A DNA stretch of 64,000 nt from Pochonia chlamydosporia 170 (Eukaryota > Ascomycota > Sordariomycetes > Hypocreales > Clavicipitaceae), in assembly GCF_001653235.2 (NCBI RefSeq), contig NW_019154043.1, forward strand, positions 806,001 through 870,000, given 5' to 3'. The position numbers were made by a program, and so were the translations under genes. The notes under the pieces are model-generated. The model had not been told where the DNA came from. It saw only the letters and a program-made list of their open reading frames with translations, and did not search any database. Shown piece after piece: positions 21,513 to 33,648 of this stretch; position 1 is the first letter of the stretch; every line of letters begins with the position of its first letter.

Positions 21513-24251
21513 TCATCTATAGCTCTTCTTTCCCGTAGGCCGTGTCATACCAAGCAAATCTTCTGCGTGCTTACTCCATGCCCCGCCGTTCGCGCTCGTG
21601 AAACCCGGTAAATTCTGGTCCATCTTCTTCGGTAAAGCTTGCTTCTCTCTGGGTGGTCGTACCTGGCCCGGCGCCTCGAATGGGACAATAGTTTGGGGTG
21701 CTTGGCCGGCTGCATCTTGCTTTCGCGCTGCTTTTTTCCCACGTGTCGCCGGGTTGATTATGGTGGGCTTTGAAGTAATTACCTGATCCGTAGCGGTATT
21801 CCGTTCAAGGGGAGACGCTTCTCGAACCGGTTCTGCCACAATCAATTCCGTTTTGCCTAATAGCTCTGGCTCCGGATTCACTATCGTCGAATCTTCATGA
21901 ATAGTCTCTTTAAGTGGAGGGTCTGAACTCGACTTCTCGCGAACACCGCTCTCTGAGGACAAATCGCCGCCCACTTCAACATTTTTGTTCTCAGCTGGTC
22001 TTGGGGGAGCTTGAACCACCGACGTGACAAGCTCAGGCCTTCTCGTTACCGTTATTCCTGGTAGTCGGTTCGGAGCACTAGGCGGTCGGCCCACAGTCCC
22101 AATGCGCTCGGTTGCCATCGCAAATGCAGCAGGAACGAGATCTAGCTCACTAACTGGAGGTATGAAGCCAAAGATCTCTTTGCATTTCACACTTTTTCGT
22201 GCCATTCTCGTGATGCGTGGCCCTTTGGGTTCATCCGTCTTCTCCGCTGCAGGAGGAACTGATTCGCGTTTAGTTCTAGTTCGTCTCATTTGCCGAGGCG
22301 GTGGTTGATCTGAATCCTCGTCACTGGAAGAGTCAACTTCAGGGGATTCGGACTGTTGAATCTCGGTTTGGCGGCTGTACCTTTGGGGCGCATGGGCTCG
22401 TGTATCCTCGTCGGCACTCAAATCTGGTTCATTTCTCAACGTCGCCTTTGTCTTCCTTCTCACCTGCCTTGGCGACGACTCAGTTGACTCGGATTCGCTG
22501 GGGAGTTGTCGACTCGTCGATCTTTTTGGAGCTATCCTTTGCCTTTTTCGTGAGGGCTTGACTTCCTCGTCGGAATTTGACGATGTTTCTGCCTCCTCAA
22601 TTAACTTTTTGTTTTGGTTTAACTTTGCACGGGGTACATCAGATTCACTCTCTGAAACAACTTCGGAAGCATCATTACGTCTCGGAGGACTTGGTTCAGG
22701 CGTAGCCGTGATGGTTTGTTCCTCGTCAGGTTCTTCGGATTCGTGACGAGGTGGCTCTTCGTCGTTCCGTTGCACTCGCACCTCCGGAGATGTCGATTCC
22801 TCCGCACCATTGTCTGGTGCAGTCTCAACGGTTCGCATGTTCGAGGTTGCCGTAGCAGAAGCGGGCTGTCTTTGAAACCCCTGTCGTCGCTCAGATATCA
22901 TCAGCAGGCCTCGCCTCTGTCTGGATTTGATACGTAATTCAGTTCGCCGTTCTGGCGGTTTAGGAGGTGACGTAGTCCGCGGTAGTTCTACCGTTGGTAC
23001 GTTGGCCGCAACTTTTGGTCTCCGTTCTGAATTTTTGTTGGCTGCTCTTTGAGGTTTTGCCTCTGGTGATGATTCAATGTCAATCACATTGGCTGGTGGT
23101 TCGGGTGTAGCCTTTCGTGCTGCTGCAGTTGTTGACACTTGCGCCTTCGAATGAGTTGGCGTAGTTTTCCTTGCCGCTTGTTTGTGCCCGCCAGCAGGCT
23201 TAGCTGAAGTTCGTGTTTCGCTTAATTTGGCAGCAGCCTGTAATCCCGGAGTGTTATCAAGAGTCATGTCTGGGTCTCCATTGACTATGACTGATCGCTC
23301 CTCCAGCGGCTGAGCTTCCTCAACCCTCTTCGAGGTTGAATCCGTAGGCGACTTATCCTTATCATGAACAGGTGTCAAAATCTGTCGTACCACTGGTCTT
23401 GGTCCATCATTGACGGTAGTAGAAACCGCACTCAGCGCAGTAGAATACCTCGATTTCTTCACCACCACCTTCTTCCGTCTCTCATCCACAATAACAACAT
23501 CCTCATCCCCATCGGAACTCTGTCCCTTGTCCCCTTCATCCACCTTCCTTTGCAAATTCGTTCTCTCCTTCAACGCCCTCATCTTCAAAGACGCCATGGC
23601 TCCTGAACCACCCAAATTCAACCTAGCCCCAAACAGACTCTGCGCAAACCCAGCCTTGCTAGGCGGCGAAGGACTAACCCTCCTTTTCTTCGCTGGGGGT
23701 GCCCCCTCCGCCTTCCGAGCTTCAAAGGGCGAACGGTCCGATATAGCGGCCCGTCCAATCGGTCCCTGGCTGGGAACTATCGAGCTCAACGATCGGTGAC
23801 TGACTTGAAAATGTGGTTGCTCCTGCGGCCGAGGTTGAGCTCCAGCTCTACTCGACTTTGGTGTCTTAGCTGCCGCCAAGTTCCTTCGCTTCTCGACCTC
23901 TCGCACGCGTTTATCCAGAATTTCCGTCAAGTCTTGCTCGCGCGATCCCACACAATCAGCTACTTGGACGATTGCAGCGCCACGATCAAGTTCCACCTCC
24001 TCGCCTTCCTCAAGACCTCCGCCCCCGTGCCAGTGTGCGTCACCGATGAAATTGCCCCTATCATCGTAGACCATAATACGCTTATTGAACGTGTGGTATT
24101 TAAGTTTTCCATCTTGCCACCGTTTCTGCTTTCGTCGGAGATCGTGCGTGAAGAGGCAGATGTAGTCGAGGACCGTTGCCGTCGTTAGAGGCTCGCCGGA
24201 TGAGTTTGGTGCAGTGGAGGGGTCTACTACCCTCCTCACGGCATAAGACAT
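21513..24251 (-). CDS. ZGRF1/Mte1/Dbl2-like genome-stability protein (DUF2439)
   Basis: 912 residues from ATG 24251 (context AGCAACATG); a frame extension to 24389 is Thr/Ser-rich and probably leader. Residues about 25-105 match the ZGRF1 N-terminal domain (DUF2439): VLDYICLFTHDLRRKQKRWQDG, then a KYHTFNKRIMVYDDRGNFIGDAHW block. In budding yeast Mte1 and fission yeast Dbl2 this domain is found in proteins that recruit or regulate the Mph1/Fml1 helicases at recombination intermediates. The remainder is long, charged and low-complexity (Ser/Glu/Pro/Arg), with a short C-terminal block RMARKSVKCKEIFGFIPP that looks conserved. No helicase domain is fused, unlike vertebrate ZGRF1. Nuclear function is inferred from the family. 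Confidence 0.83.
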   Translation of the reverse strand: MSYAVRRVVDPSTAPNSSGEPLTTATVLDYICLFTHDLRRKQKRWQDGKLKYHTFNKRIMVYDDRGNFIGDAHWHGGGGLEEGEEVELDRGAAIVQVADCVGSREQDLTEILDKRVREVEKRRNLAAAKTPKSSRAGAQPRPQEQPHFQVSHRSLSSIVPSQGPIGRAAISDRSPFEARKAEGAPPAKKRRVSPSPPSKAGFAQSLFGARLNLGGSGAMASLKMRALKERTNLQRKVDEGDKGQSSDGDEDVVIVDERRKKVVVKKSRYSTALSAVSTTVNDGPRPVVRQILTPVHDKDKSPTDSTSKRVEEAQPLEERSVIVNGDPDMTLDNTPGLQAAAKLSETRTSAKPAGGHKQAARKTTPTHSKAQVSTTAAARKATPEPPANVIDIESSPEAKPQRAANKNSERRPKVAANVPTVELPRTTSPPKPPERRTELRIKSRQRRGLLMISERRQGFQRQPASATATSNMRTVETAPDNGAEESTSPEVRVQRNDEEPPRHESEEPDEEQTITATPEPSPPRRNDASEVVSESESDVPRAKLNQNKKLIEEAETSSNSDEEVKPSRKRQRIAPKRSTSRQLPSESESTESSPRQVRRKTKATLRNEPDLSADEDTRAHAPQRYSRQTEIQQSESPEVDSSSDEDSDQPPPRQMRRTRTKRESVPPAAEKTDEPKGPRITRMARKSVKCKEIFGFIPPVSELDLVPAAFAMATERIGTVGRPPSAPNRLPGITVTRRPELVTSVVQAPPRPAENKNVEVGGDLSSESGVREKSSSDPPLKETIHEDSTIVNPEPELLGKTELIVAEPVREASPLERNTATDQVITSKPTIINPATRGKKAARKQDAAGQAPQTIVPFEAPGQVRPPREKQALPKKMDQNLPGFTSANGGAWSKHAEDLLGMTRPTGKKSYR

Positions 24252-25546
24252 GTTGCTGGATGGGACATGGCCCGCCGTAGCGGCAGCGCATGGATGAGTG
24301 GTGGATGTCTGTGATAGTGAGTCCAGGTTGAGCTGCGTTGTCGTGGGGAGACGCGTTGAGTGGTGAGGCTCTCTTCGACGCGACGCCAAATCACGTGCGA
24401 CTTTGAGTTACCCTACACTTTGTGCATTTTCTCAAGTCGCTTAAAAAAGCAGAAATAAGAGTATTGATTGCAAAGAAGATGTCTCGGGGAAATTTTATAC
24501 CTTTCAGAAAATTTGTGCTTTGTTTTGTGTGAACCAAAGAGCAATATGGAACCGGGTTGGTGCACCACCGGTAGGACTTCAATGTCGAGAGAGGTGAGAT
24601 TTATACAAAAGGCCGGCTGAGCTGGGGTTTTCTCAACGGCGAAGAACGAGGACGCAGACTCAAATCACACCCTCCCCTTCCAAACTATGCGCTAACACGA
24701 GTTTCGAAAAATAGACCAAACTTTCGATTATTCTTGAATATGGAAAAACGCCCCATACTACGACAATTCACGCGAACAAGGCTATAGCCCCAGGCTGTAA
24801 TCTGTAAACTGCCGAACAGAAGCAATAAGCCCTCCACATCACGCGTGCGGAGTGTAACCTATTTGAACACCCAGGTAGTTGAATGTGCTAAACTGCAATA
24901 TTGCCGTCAACAAACACACCGGAATCCTGATGTGCCCATGTCGCCAGTCAAGCTGATTTCCAAGAGGCTTGCAAGTTGGTCCGCCAAGCGATATCGACGT
25001 CTCCCAACGCACTTCCCTAACACCTCGATACTCAGCAACATGAAAATTGAAGAATTTATGACCAACCATCGACTATAGCACTCACATCATCGCGCCACCC
25101 CAGAAAATCACCCCACTGACGCCTCAGATACCGCAGCATGCAGCTGTCGCATCTGTCACCGGGGTACTCAAATCATTCACAGCCGCTATCCCGTGCAACA
25201 ATACAAAGATTCGGAAAGGGCACAGTCGGCATCACGTCAGGACTACTCATGGAACAAAGCTACCGTTAAAATCGTATGACATTGGGGACCACAGTCCTAA
25301 ATCTAAGGGTATCTATGGATAATCATGAAACTTATCGTCTCGTCTCAATTTGTCCAAACTCCGTGCAAAAGTCATTGCATTGCAATGCAGTCAAACTGAT
25401 AAACTATATCCGACGCCAAAAATGCTGCAAATGCGCTATGTTGTTATTCCATCACTTCAACATGGAAACTCCAGAGTATGTACGATCAAGGGAAGCCTTT
25501 GCATGCATAGTCTCCACAAACGTATGTTTTCCTAACGGCTGGTAGT
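24252..25546. other. Intergenic, no gene seen
   Basis: About 1.3 kb between two leftward genes, AT-richer than its neighbours. Frames are short and featureless. Confidence 0.5.
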
Positions 25547-27364
25547 TTATCCCGAACTAGGAGAGGCGAGACCGTCCTTGGAAAGCGGCGAGGGCGACTT
25601 TATTCCTCTGTCGAGATAGCCACTGCCGCTTGATTCGAGCTCCATGGGCGTGACGGGCCCAGGGCTGCCTAGAGGGTGAAGTCTTGGTGAGAGAGGCTTC
25701 TGTGACGCTGAACCTGAGAGCCAAATATCCTTGATTGGCAGTCCGTTGAGGGAGATGCTGGTTCCGGACTTGGTGGACGCTCCCAATACCATGGTGGCTT
25801 GGGCAATCATGTCTCGCTGATACTGTTGCATTTTGCGGCGCATTTCCATCTGAGGATTATCACCTCGGGATGACTCGGGCCTCAGCTGTGGTACATGCGA
25901 ATCCGACTTCACGGAGGATGGGGCAGCGTCGGTGAAGGAAGTTGGTCGTAGTCGATCTGACTCAGGTTGGGGGTGTTGCTGCTCGTAGTTTGATGGATAG
26001 TATTTGCCCATCGGTAAGGGGGCGTCATGGAAGCCCGGCGCGATATAGGATGACACTGGTGTGCTTGTGTTGGCCATGGGTGAGGACATGGCGGCGTGTG
26101 AGGTTCGAGCTCGCTCAGCTTGCATGGTGATTGAGTCTGAGGTTCGCTGATGACGAGAAAGGGAAGATTCGTTGAAAAATGGATGTGGACGGTGGACTCT
26201 GCTCTTGGGGTCCTCGTGCATAGGAAAGTATCCCCTTCATATAATTAGTCATATGAGTAATGTGGGCATGAAGGACATGGTGGAATAGTACTCACCCCGG
26301 AAGATCACCTCGAGCAGACAAAGGTTCTGGAGGCGTGCAAGTAGAACCAGAACTGTTAAATTTTCTCAACTTGGGAAGTTCAATAGCGATGGGATTGCTG
26401 TTTGATCGCGAAGAGCCAACCGAGAACTCAGGGCTACCTATATAAGTGGGAAGTCGAGTTAGTCAGGTGGCACGGGTTTGTGCTTTTGTTGTAAGTGCGG
26501 TCAAGGTAATATATGGGGATCGACGCCGGGCATCGGCAGCCATGAGATGACGAGCCACCACCATCATCATTTTAACGGCCACCCGGACAAGACGGAATGG
26601 GTAAAACGTTTGACGGATCCACGGAGGCCACTGTTGTGTTGCAGCGTGACGAACGGCGCCCCCCCGTCCCATCCGTGGCCCTCATTCGCACCATTTGCAG
26701 GCCCTGTCGCACAGTGGGTGGCGCTAAGGGTACTCCAGTGGTGATGAGCGGCGCTCTGCTTTTTGCTGTACCCCGCGAAGCACTGGATGGCAGAGAAACA
26801 GTTTGTGGTGTGGTGAGGTGGTGATACGACGTGGAGATTGTTTGCGACTTGTTCCAGACGGGCTAGCCGCCAAGCCTGTCCCGTATCGTACAGCAGCGAT
26901 AGCCTTGGCAACCCGAGCATTGAACCATAGGCACGCAGAAGCACTCACAGATGGAACGTATGGGTGCATGGTTGTGTGTGTAGTGGATCAAGTTGTTTTG
27001 GCGGTGCATTTGTTGGTGGTGGCCGTTGGCGGGAATAATCCAAGCTCCAAAACGTTTTGTGGCATTCTGGCGAGACACAAGGGAAAGGCCAATCAAGAAA
27101 CATAGTGAAACACAATTTTTACATACCTTTGGTAGACTGTGCCCCGTCTTCTGACGTAGCTCCAAAAGCAGGAGACATGAATGGCGAGCTCGGGGCCGAT
27201 GCTACCGGACGGTCGACGAAGTAGTCCGTTTGGTGTGCCGCAACGGCGCTCGGTGTCAAGGACAGGTCGGAAGAAGTGGACAAGGTCCGACCAGACATTC
27301 CTGGCCGTCGACGAGGCGAAAGAAGGGCAGAGGGCGGTTTGAATGACCTCGCAAAGCTGGCCAT
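25547..27364 (-). CDS. Ser/Pro-rich protein of unknown function (3 exons, long first intron)
   Basis: Exons 27364-27127, 26437-26296 and 26234-25547 join in frame to 355 residues. Donors are GTATGT and GTGAGT; the second intron (61 nt) has a GACTAAT branch. The first intron is 689 nt, more than six times any other here, with a CTGACTAAC branch near its 3' end. The protein is Ser/Pro-rich with many SP/TP sites (LLSPRRRPG, KSPSPLSKDG), a short helical block EMRRKMQQYQRDMIAQATMV (residues about 265-285) and no signal peptide or membrane span. The family is not recognised. SP sites suggest a proline-directed kinase target. A 3.7-kb gene-free region lies upstream. Confidence 0.75.
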
Positions 27365-30300
27365 GATGACGGTATCGAAACACTTATTCGAGCCGGGCCG
27401 GAGATTTTTGGTCGAAGGCGTTTTTGTGGCTGAGGGGCAACGAAGAATCGTGAACAATGGTGGATGATTAATCGCTAGTCGCTTTCGTTCTTTTTCTAGA
27501 ATGACCCAAAAGTGTATCCACGACGGTTCAAATGACGTCGTGGGCAAGCTATGCACACATCGAAGGCCGTGAAATTTTGTAGAAATCCAAGTTCGAGTTG
27601 CGTTGATGATGGAAGGGTGATTTTATCGGACGGACGAGGGTTGGATGCTGTGTGTGCCCGCACTGCGAGGGCCGCGATGTGGTCAATTCGAGGTGGCAGA
27701 CTGGCGGTTGGATTATTGGCTGCCCAACAAGAGAATAGGGAGACAGGCACGCCCTGAATTTCTTTTCTTCCGAATATTTCTTTGCGGGGAACTTTCGTCT
27801 TAAACGGCACGCTTCGAGATGAAATGGAAATGAAGATATTTGCAAGTTGAAGATGGACGCAGAACAGAGAAGGGGACCTGATAGGCAAAGATGTTGAATG
27901 GTCAAGGCAAGCAAGGGCCGAGCCAATGATGGAGAGATTGGGTGCTCAACAAGTGACAATCAACGTCTGGTCAAGGTTGGTGGTGGCTGTGACTGGCCAC
28001 TCAGCACTTGCAGACCAGGCACAGCACTCGAATGAGATCAATTGTCGAGTCTGGCCAACTATAATCTGCAGGCAATCGTACAGGCGACTGGGACGGGACC
28101 GGGTCCAGGTCTTTGGCTGCGGACTTGGACCTATTTTTTGAGTTGAGACGAACTGAGGCTCAGCAGATTTAACAAGGTTATCCTGTGCAATCACACTTGA
28201 CACTTGACTGAGACTGACGAGGCAACAGGCGTGCATGACCCAAGGGCCAAGTATCTCACGCGCACAAATCTAGTCGGTGATACTTGCAGCATATAAGTGA
28301 ATCATTGACCAACAGACAGAAGTCGTCGAAAAAAATAAGACCCTCCCATTACACAACACAACGCCAGTGACGAGATGTGACAGTCTGTGTCTGGCCTGGT
28401 GTCTTATTTACCCACAGACAGGACAAAATGGCCCGGCTAGGCCCACAGTTGGTCCAGGCAAGAGTCTTGGCGTTTCCATCACTTCTGTGCGCAACTTTTG
28501 AACATTGCACAAACAGCAGGACCTTTGCAAAGTGGATCTGGCCAGGGACGAAATGGACATGGACGAACTAGCACAGACGAAATGGCCGGTGGCATCAGCG
28601 TGGCATTGCTGTGGGTCATTGTTGGTGATTTACAGACGTCATATCCCGTTTTGATGGTGGATCTCGACATGGAGACCGGAGCAGAGTGTGGATGTTCATT
28701 CATGTGCCCTGAGCTGGCGGATGGTCGACGACTGTTTGGTCCAGTCTGATGGACGATTGACGTGGCTACTGTCGTTCAATTGGATGTTTTCTCTAACCCT
28801 CCTCAGTGGCAGTTTGTGGAGAAAGATCAATCCTGCTGGTGTTTCACCTTTTTGTTCACCTTTTACAGCGTTCAGAGTACCGATACACATGTTGCCCATT
28901 TGGACAATTGCTACCGCGTATGCATCCCAATCAGTCCATCCATCGCATCGCATGTTGTCAATATCACAAAGTACGTCTGGTGTCTCAGTTGATCTGTGCT
29001 TTCAGTCTGTCACCTTGCCCGCAGGTGGAGATTGCCCATTGCCTCATATTGATTGTTTGATGCCATGTACGGAGTTTCTTGCAGCAGACGACGTCAACCG
29101 ACGACCGGACAGTCAGCCAAAAAGAAAGAAAAATGTTAGAGCAATGCAAAGAACGCTAGCTTTGCCACTATCAGCACAAAATATCAAGGAGATTTTCCAG
29201 ACTCTACTCCGTAGTCCAAGTATACATCACAACGTGACTGGGCTTTCGTCACAATGCGGTCACTGCAGATGAAGTCACCACCGGAAGCACATTTTGCGAC
29301 AAAACCGAATTTGCGGTTTGACAGCCACCCACGTTGATGGATCGTATGCATCCCTGCACCGTCAATGTTTTACATGTACGTTTGCTCATTCAGTCCCAAT
29401 TGCATATTGGCCATGTCTCCGGCAGGCAACATGCATTGTTCTGCACAAGCCGCATATCTCACTGTCGAAAACAAAAAATCAATTCTGCAGAAACGTTGAT
29501 ATCTTCAGGGTTCATTTTGCCACACCAATCTCTGATCCATGCTCCCGCCGCACAGTGACTGGCACATTTCCCACTGCGAACAGTGAACTCTCAGCCTTGG
29601 CATGACATTGGCTTTCAATGTTCAATGTTGTCCCCTGTGTTGCCTTGGCCCGGAGCTGGTCCTTGCAGCAATCACCACGGAACATGCAGTTGGTGCTGTC
29701 ATGAAACCAGACCTCATCAGCTTGAGACGCTCAGAGCACCACAGCATCAACACTCAACTTCAATTCACCCCAAAAACATCTTCATATCCAGAACATCAAA
29801 AAGCAGCACCACCAACATTGATGTCGGAGCACACCCCGCCCATCAGCGGGGGATCAACAACACTAACACCTCCCATCCACAAACACTTACCGCCAAAACA
29901 AACCAAATTCTCAATTTCCCACATTGCCACTCCAATTTCACAAACTCCCATCCGCCAAACCACACACACCCTCCACACACATCACCGCACTTGTAGATCT
30001 CAGGGACCAAACAGCCCAAGCAATCTCGCCCAAACACATCCTCAGTCGTCGACCTACATTCCCCAATTTTACTCCATATCAGCAGAAACAAGCTCAGCGG
30101 AGAATAGCAGGGAGGGAGAAACGGTGAATGCCAAGGCAGACCCACAAACCAGAAGTGGATGTCTCCAAAGTGGTGATGCTGTCATGCATAAAGGGTTTCC
30201 ATCACACCCTTGCCAAAACTTCAAGACTAGATCGCTAAATGATACTGGGCCAAGTTCAAAGTTTGCGTATTTCCTTGGTCGCGACTCACTAGCCGCAGCG

Positions 30301-31025
30301 CCCTTGGGTAGATCGGAGCTGCGAACTCGTCGCGTCTGGCCGCCAGTTACATCATCTCCTGCGCCTCGCCACCGTATTTTACTGAGCCGCGCCAAGCGGG
30401 CGTGGTTGTGTGTGCCGTTCTGCTACCGTAATGGGCGGATCTGTTTCCTCTTGCGTAAGTGTGCATATGGGTTGATGCGGTGTTGTACATCCATATCGCT
30501 TAGATTGTTGGCCATTATTGCCAAGGCTTTGAGGAGGACGCTGGACGTTGGTGGCCAGTTTAAGTCTGGAGTATAATACCTCACATCCTGGAAAGGGAGG
30601 TCATTCAGTTTCATAGTATTGACCATCTGCAGGGATTTCTACATCAGCGTTCATACCAATTTTGTCGGGATGAGAAACAGTCCAGTCATTGAAAATAGCC
30701 GACATTGGCATTGGATTAATAAAATATTAGCATTACTAAGGTATCGGTATAAAATGAGCCTTGCTCGCGTTCCAACCTTTTCGACCGCTTCCCCTAAAGC
30801 TTCCTACCAGTTACCATGACAGTCGTACCCGTCAACATTCATATCGCTGCATTCTGAAGCTTGCAAACCCCGGGGGACCGTGACGCCAAACGCAAAAAAC
30901 GGAGGGGGTATCTCGTCCAATTGTAGTCTCATCCCATCCTCTGTCGTCATATCACCCAAACAAATTCCCGCCGTCCGGGTTGACGCTTCTCCTTCGCCGT
31001 GGCGATCGTGGCACCGCATCATTAC
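27365..31025. other. 3.7-kb region without a supported gene
   Basis: Upstream of a leftward gene and downstream of another. Plus-strand frames of 194 and 324 codons (28688-29272, 29602-30576) have no domain or coding-like composition. From about 29730 to 30060 the plus strand is very C/A-rich and G-poor, the composition of fungal 5' leaders, so a rightward transcript may exist. Confidence 0.45.
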
Positions 31026-31693
31026 TTAAACACGAGCGCGTCCAGTAAACTGCGATCGCACATCACGGTGCCTCCACCAGTAGATGGTAGTGGCAATAGC
31101 AGAGACCAGCCAGAGCAGGGCGCTCACAAGATCTACCCAAACGGCACTCTTCATGCGCTTGATGTTGCCGTCACCCTCGGGGTTTTCGTGAATGTACAGC
31201 TGCGAAAGGTGGTGTTAGCCCAAGACGTACGTTGCTATGGGGGGAGTGCGGTCCTCAAGGAGTTGCAGCCAAGCATAGCCGGAGGGTCACCTACTGCGCC
31301 AAAGACTCCAAACAGAGTAATCCAGAGGATGAAGAGTATGGTGTTCCAAATGGCCCCAATTATGCCAGCATGGCGCAAAATGGCGGGAATGAACCAGACA
31401 ACACATGTCACGGCCGACAATGAGCCCACAACAACAGCATAGACCTGTTACACGTCCCTCATTAGCTTCTCATCCATAGTCTCGTGGTAGCCTCATCATT
31501 GCCGTGTCAAGTCAGGGCGTCAACGCGTGGGAGTAGAAGCTCTTACCCATTTGGAGTCCATATACTTGTCTTGGTCGTTGGCATTATGAAGATCCTGGCC
31601 GTACAGCCCGCATACCGCGAGCGCGAGCGCAAAGCAAACGAGATGCAGGGCGGAAAAGGCAAAGTAGCCTACTGTCGTGCTGAAGAAGCCCAT
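31026..31693 (-). CDS. Four-helix membrane protein, MARVEL-like (3 exons)
   Basis: Exons 31693-31547, 31444-31295 and 31199-31026 (all phase 0) give 156 residues. The start is the first ATG on the inferred transcript: no ATG lies in the 200 nt upstream. Four hydrophobic helices are visible: residues about 10-32, 50-70, 77-99 and 119-141, in the MARVEL arrangement common to small fungal plasma-membrane proteins. Between helices 1 and 2 is the conserved-looking DSKWVYAVVVGSLSAVTC; between 3 and 4 the loop HENPEGDGNIKRMKSAVWVD. Introns have GTAAGA/GTAGGT donors and GCTAAT/GCTAAC branches. Related proteins act in membrane microdomains or are uncharacterised. Confidence 0.82.
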
Positions 31694-33648
31694 GATGCGC
31701 GCCACTTTCTGCAGTTTGGTTGTTTTCGAGCAATATCTTGTGCCACTTGGCTAGCAAAAGGGCCGTTGGATTGATGCAACACAAGGTGCAACCAGATGGC
31801 GAACAACACGCTTTTGCGATGCGTGCGGCGTGGTGGCAGGGGATCGGAAACTTGAGAGAGGAGATTGAATCAACGTAGAGGTCGGACGCTCAGGGACAGA
31901 GCCGTCGCGTGTGTTGTATGGAACAGCAATTTTTTAAAATGTCAGTTCATCTAATTTCCAAGGTCAAGTCGATTAGCGCCAATGACGTAAAGACCATTCT
32001 CTGCTGGTTTCGGTAAGCGCGATCCGTACCAAAACACATACCGTGCAGGCATCGCTCCTTCCCTTTGGCCCTGTTTCTCAAATCGAATCACATGATGCAA
32101 ACTGGTGGCATTTTCAATTGGTCGCCATTTAACCAAGTCGGGGTAAATGGTGCCCAATCTACTCCGTATTTTGCCAAACATTGCGCTTCAGTCCAATGTC
32201 TCGATCTTGGAAAAGGAGCGGTGAGCTGTCTATTAAGAACCTGATGGTCCAGCAAGCTGCAATACCCTTTCTCTTTGCAAAAAGTCCCGAAATTTCCTTG
32301 CACATACCATGTGTGGCCTCCCAAGTCAATACCTCAGCGACGGCCACCCTGAGCTCAGTGCCTCTTTGCTGCCTCCTGGTGCCTCGCAAAGTGGGCCACG
32401 AACAACCCACTCCAACACAAGGCTAAAAGGCTAACAGACTCGAAGTGGCCAAGAGAGGAAAGCGCCTGCACTGAACGCCCCAGACTAGCCAGCCCTGTTT
32501 GTCCAGTTCAATGGAATATGGAGCGAGGTCTTCAAGAAGAGGAAGCAAGTTTGGCAAGCCACCACCGTCGACCGAGCGAAAGCTACGCCACGATCGTGGG
32601 ACCCGCCCTTCGACTCTCCAAGCCAAGCTCGCGGGGCCGAGAGCATGGGCTGCCTGCCATTTCGCCTGGTAAAGCTTGTCAACTGGCGAGGCAAAGGAAG
32701 CAAATACTGGGGCTTTCGATGAAGAGATGAGGCGGGAAAACAGTGCCTTTCCACCGAAATCTCAAACTGGATAATGCTACCAATAAGGATCAACCAATTC
32801 CTACCGAGTTCTCACGCTAGCGCCGCGCCTTTGACACCGGGGCACCGTAAAACAAGCCGCCCCGTGACAGATGACTGTTGTCTGAATATGACCTTCAGCC
32901 TACCAAAATGCCCAGATTCTCAACTCATGGCGGGAGCTACCGACGCAACTCGTTGCTGAACAGAGCTTCTGAGTACAGGCAAACATATTAGCGTCCGGGC
33001 CATTTTCTGGCGGGATTAGCACCTGGTTCGCATTTGACATTTTTTGCAATGTCTGAGGTCTGAGCCTGGCACGAATCCACCGTCGCCTTGTGCAAGAGAA
33101 GTGTATTCGTTGAGGGACTCCGCCGTGTTCACCTCGAATCCACCTTTGCCTAATCGACGACACATGAAGCAAACTTGGCCCCATTCGGAGATGCCTATTG
33201 GGGGCGATTGAGTCAATGTGCCTCACAAGGCTCGAATGTTTTGTTTCCTGGATCGTTGAGTCAACGGTCATTGACCAATGATGGTTGCGAATGGCCATCT
33301 CGATAATGAGTTGGCTGTGTGGCATGTTTGGGGCCTGGTTGCCTGTGACAGCCTTGATCAAGCCTTCCTTTGTCAACTGCTCATGAGACAGCACACTGCC
33401 ACCGACATGATGTGAATTACGAGGGACTCAGAATGGGGCCAGTTGCAAGGAGACTGCTTCGGTATCAGCCTTACATTTCTTGATGCCTGCGATGAATATA
33501 TATAACCGTGGACTCACCTTGACCTGAGTTTGATCATTATCATTCACTTCTCACGCAATTACAACTTTGCAACTCGGCAAACAAGCAACCGCTTCCACAG
33601 AAAGGAGACTATCTACTTAGAACCGTTACATCCTCAAACACCAGCAAC
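31694..33648. other. Intergenic, mostly featureless
   Basis: About 2 kb between the MARVEL-like gene and a small rightward gene. A minus-strand frame at 33016-33213 carries two CxxC pairs but has no ATG (see findings). Confidence 0.45.
33497..33505 (+). promoter_or_regulatory. TATA box of the small zinc-finger-like gene
   Basis: TATATATAA about 150 nt before the ATG at 33649, followed by a C/A/T-rich leader (33530-33648). This supports expression of a gene too short for standard ORF calls. Confidence 0.5.

Noticed and set aside
28688..29272. 194-codon plus-strand open frame
   Set aside because: Cys/Trp/Ser-rich random-looking translation without signal peptide, domain or intron signals.
29602..30576. 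324-codon plus-strand open frame
   Set aside because: No recognisable domain; composition changes abruptly along its length from C/A-rich leader-like to mixed; a real exon structure could not be found.
32900..33394. 164-codon minus-strand open frame
   Set aside because: No domain, and a different frame in the same region carries the only suggestive Cys motif.
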